DNA of 5,859 nt. Origin: an uncultured Gammaproteobacteria bacterium (GTDB lineage Bacteria > Pseudomonadota > Gammaproteobacteria > Ga0077536). Shown here one piece after another: positions 4,673 through 5,859 of the stretch. Location of the stretch: assembly GCA_903866355.1 (NCBI GenBank), contig CAIPNE010000797.1, positions 1-5,859 of the forward strand, written 5' to 3'. Numbering within the stretch: position 1 is the first letter of the stretch; every line of letters begins with the position of its first letter. Position numbers and translations under genes: made by a program. The notes beneath the pieces were generated by a model. The model did no database searches, was not told where the DNA came from, and was given only the letters and a program-made list of their open reading frames with translations.

Positions 4673-5859
4673 ATGTACGCACTTCGTTATCGTTTAGCGC
4701 ATTGGGTGTTGGCACACCGCAAGCTGGCGTGGTTGTTTTTTATCGTGGTTACCGCGTTCTTTGCCGCGGGTCTGCCACGTGTCCAACTGCGGACGATTTT
4801 CTCCGACCTATTGCCCACCGACGATCCCTACGTGCAGGTCTATAAGGACCATCCGGGGTTTGGCAATCCGCTGACCGTGGCGGTGATGATCAAGCGCCGA
4901 GACGGTGATATCTATAATGCCGACACGCTGGCCAAGGTTTGGCAGTTCACCCGCGATATCGACCTGGTGCCGGGGGTTGATCACGACATGATCCTCTCGC
5001 TCGCCAGTAGCAAAGCGCGCTACAGCGAATCCACCGCCAACGGTATTGATATGCGTCCGCTGATGGCCGATCGAGCGCCACGCAGCACGGAAGAACTTTC
5101 CCATTTTCGCACGTTGGTCGACAAAGCCCCCGCCGCGCGCGTGTTTCTGATCTCCGGTGACGACACCGCCACCCTGATCACGGCCACTTTTATCGAGCAC
5201 CGGTTGGATTACGGCGTGGCTTTCGCGCATTTGCAAAAACTCGTCCAGGCCACGCGTGATGAACATCACGAGGTTTATCTCGCCGGCCAACCGGTGCTCA
5301 TTGGCTGGGTGTACCAATATGAATGGCAGATGGTCATGATTTTCGCCGTCACCCTGTGCGCACTCATCGGCGCCTTGGTGCTGTATATGCGCAACATGGT
5401 GGGGGTTGTCACGCCCATCATTACCAGCGCCACTGCGGGCGTTTGGGCGTTTGGCCTAGTGGGCTGGCTGGATATCTCTATCGAACCCTTGCTGATGGTC
5501 GTGCCGCTGCTGCTGACCGCGCGCTCGTTTTCGCATTGTGTGCAGTTTACCGAGCGCTTCTACGAGGTTTACGCTCAAGTGGGCGACCGTACTCGGGCGG
5601 CTGAAATCACTATGGGCGTGATGATGGCACCCAGTATTTTGGGCATCATCACCGACATTCTGGGGATTTTTATCGTCGTTTTTGCGCCGATCCCCGCGAT
5701 GGTTCGCCACGCTATTTTTTGCGGTATGTGGGCGGTATGGCTGATCCCAACGGGGGTGGTCTTGATCTCTTTGCTGTTGGCAACTCTGCCAGCGCCCCGC
5801 AACGTCGCGCGTTTAGTGGGGCGTGGCGAAGCCTCGGGATTTCATCGGCGTTTGCAAAC
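4673..5859 (+). CDS. MMPL/RND-superfamily exporter, N-terminal part (3' end outside window)
   Basis: The frame is open from ATG 4673 to the window edge, giving 395 residues, about half the usual 750-850 for single-chain RND/MMPL (COG1033-type) exporters. TM1 is at about 18-35. It is followed by the family motif SDLLPTDDPYVQVYK (44-58) and a periplasmic loop to about 216. A helix bundle comes next, with TM2 at about 220-238, TM3 at about 244-264, and TM4 leading into TARSFSH (282-288) and VQFTERF. Two further helices follow, including ITDILGIF, where D328 is a candidate proton-relay residue by family analogy. Such inner-membrane proteins use the proton gradient to move lipids or other hydrophobic compounds; the substrate here is unknown. 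The ATG lacks a strong ribosome site (only GGATGA-like bases nearby). The gene is preceded by an attenuator-like leader. The missing half should carry the second loop and helix bundle. Confidence 0.92.
   Translation, partial: MYALRYRLAHWVLAHRKLAWLFFIVVTAFFAAGLPRVQLRTIFSDLLPTDDPYVQVYKDHPGFGNPLTVAVMIKRRDGDIYNADTLAKVWQFTRDIDLVPGVDHDMILSLASSKARYSESTANGIDMRPLMADRAPRSTEELSHFRTLVDKAPAARVFLISGDDTATLITATFIEHRLDYGVAFAHLQKLVQATRDEHHEVYLAGQPVLIGWVYQYEWQMVMIFAVTLCALIGALVLYMRNMVGVVTPIITSATAGVWAFGLVGWLDISIEPLLMVVPLLLTARSFSHCVQFTERFYEVYAQVGDRTRAAEITMGVMMAPSILGIITDILGIFIVVFAPIPAMVRHAIFCGMWAVWLIPTGVVLISLLLATLPAPRNVARLVGRGEASGFHRRLQ

Noticed and set aside
4808..5317. Minus-strand open frame of 169 codons.
   Set aside because: It is antisense to the MMPL/RND exporter, which has clear family motifs in the + frame. 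The minus reading has no family features.
1..5859. CRISPR array, tRNA, rRNA, transposase or phage genes.
   Set aside because: No regular repeats, tRNA-like cloverleaf, rRNA segments or mobile-element proteins were seen on reading both strands.

Overview
The window looks like chromosomal DNA from a moderately GC-rich proteobacterium. A gammaproteobacterium is my best guess, from the style of the MMPL/RND transporter and the alpha/beta hydrolase and from several GTG starts. No search was possible, so the taxonomy is an impression. There is no rRNA, tRNA, insertion sequence, integrase or CRISPR array.

Layout. (1) Positions 3-164 (+) hold the C-terminal tail of an unidentified protein that starts before the window. 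(2) 198-803 (+) encodes a 201-residue protein with a predicted N-terminal winged helix and a conserved DSYHTVWFELHEDL-type C-terminus. I associate this family with PEP-utilising / pyruvate phosphate dikinase-like enzymes. (3) 880-1662 (+) is a complete classical short-chain dehydrogenase/reductase (SDR). Its 3' end overlaps the start of (4) 1655-2203 (+), a zinc-ribbon Nudix hydrolase. (5) About 400 bp (2204-2602) has no convincing intact gene. It holds short protein-like stretches in shifted frames and, at its right end, a plausible sigma70-type promoter with an internal inverted repeat. (6) 2603-3484 (+) is an alpha/beta hydrolase with a full catalytic triad. (7) 3505-4437 (-) is an EamA/DMT-type ten-helix permease, convergent with the hydrolase. 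(8) A 235-bp divergent region (4438-4672) leads to (9) 4673-5859+ (+), the N-terminal half of an MMPL/RND-superfamily exporter that runs off the right edge.

The first four genes are co-directional and closely spaced, so they are probably one operon; the SDR-Nudix pair is probably translationally coupled. The enzymes (reductase, Nudix, hydrolase) and the two membrane transporters suggest an accessory metabolic region with import or export functions. No shared substrate can be read from the sequence.

The most unusual structure is the leader of the MMPL/RND gene. It has a strong Shine-Dalgarno site and a 10-codon ORF, then a hairpin with a T6 tract 30 bp before the exporter start. Upstream segments can pair in mutually exclusive ways. 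This resembles a transcription attenuator. I see no clear evidence of a wholly new multi-gene system; the protein genes belong to known families.
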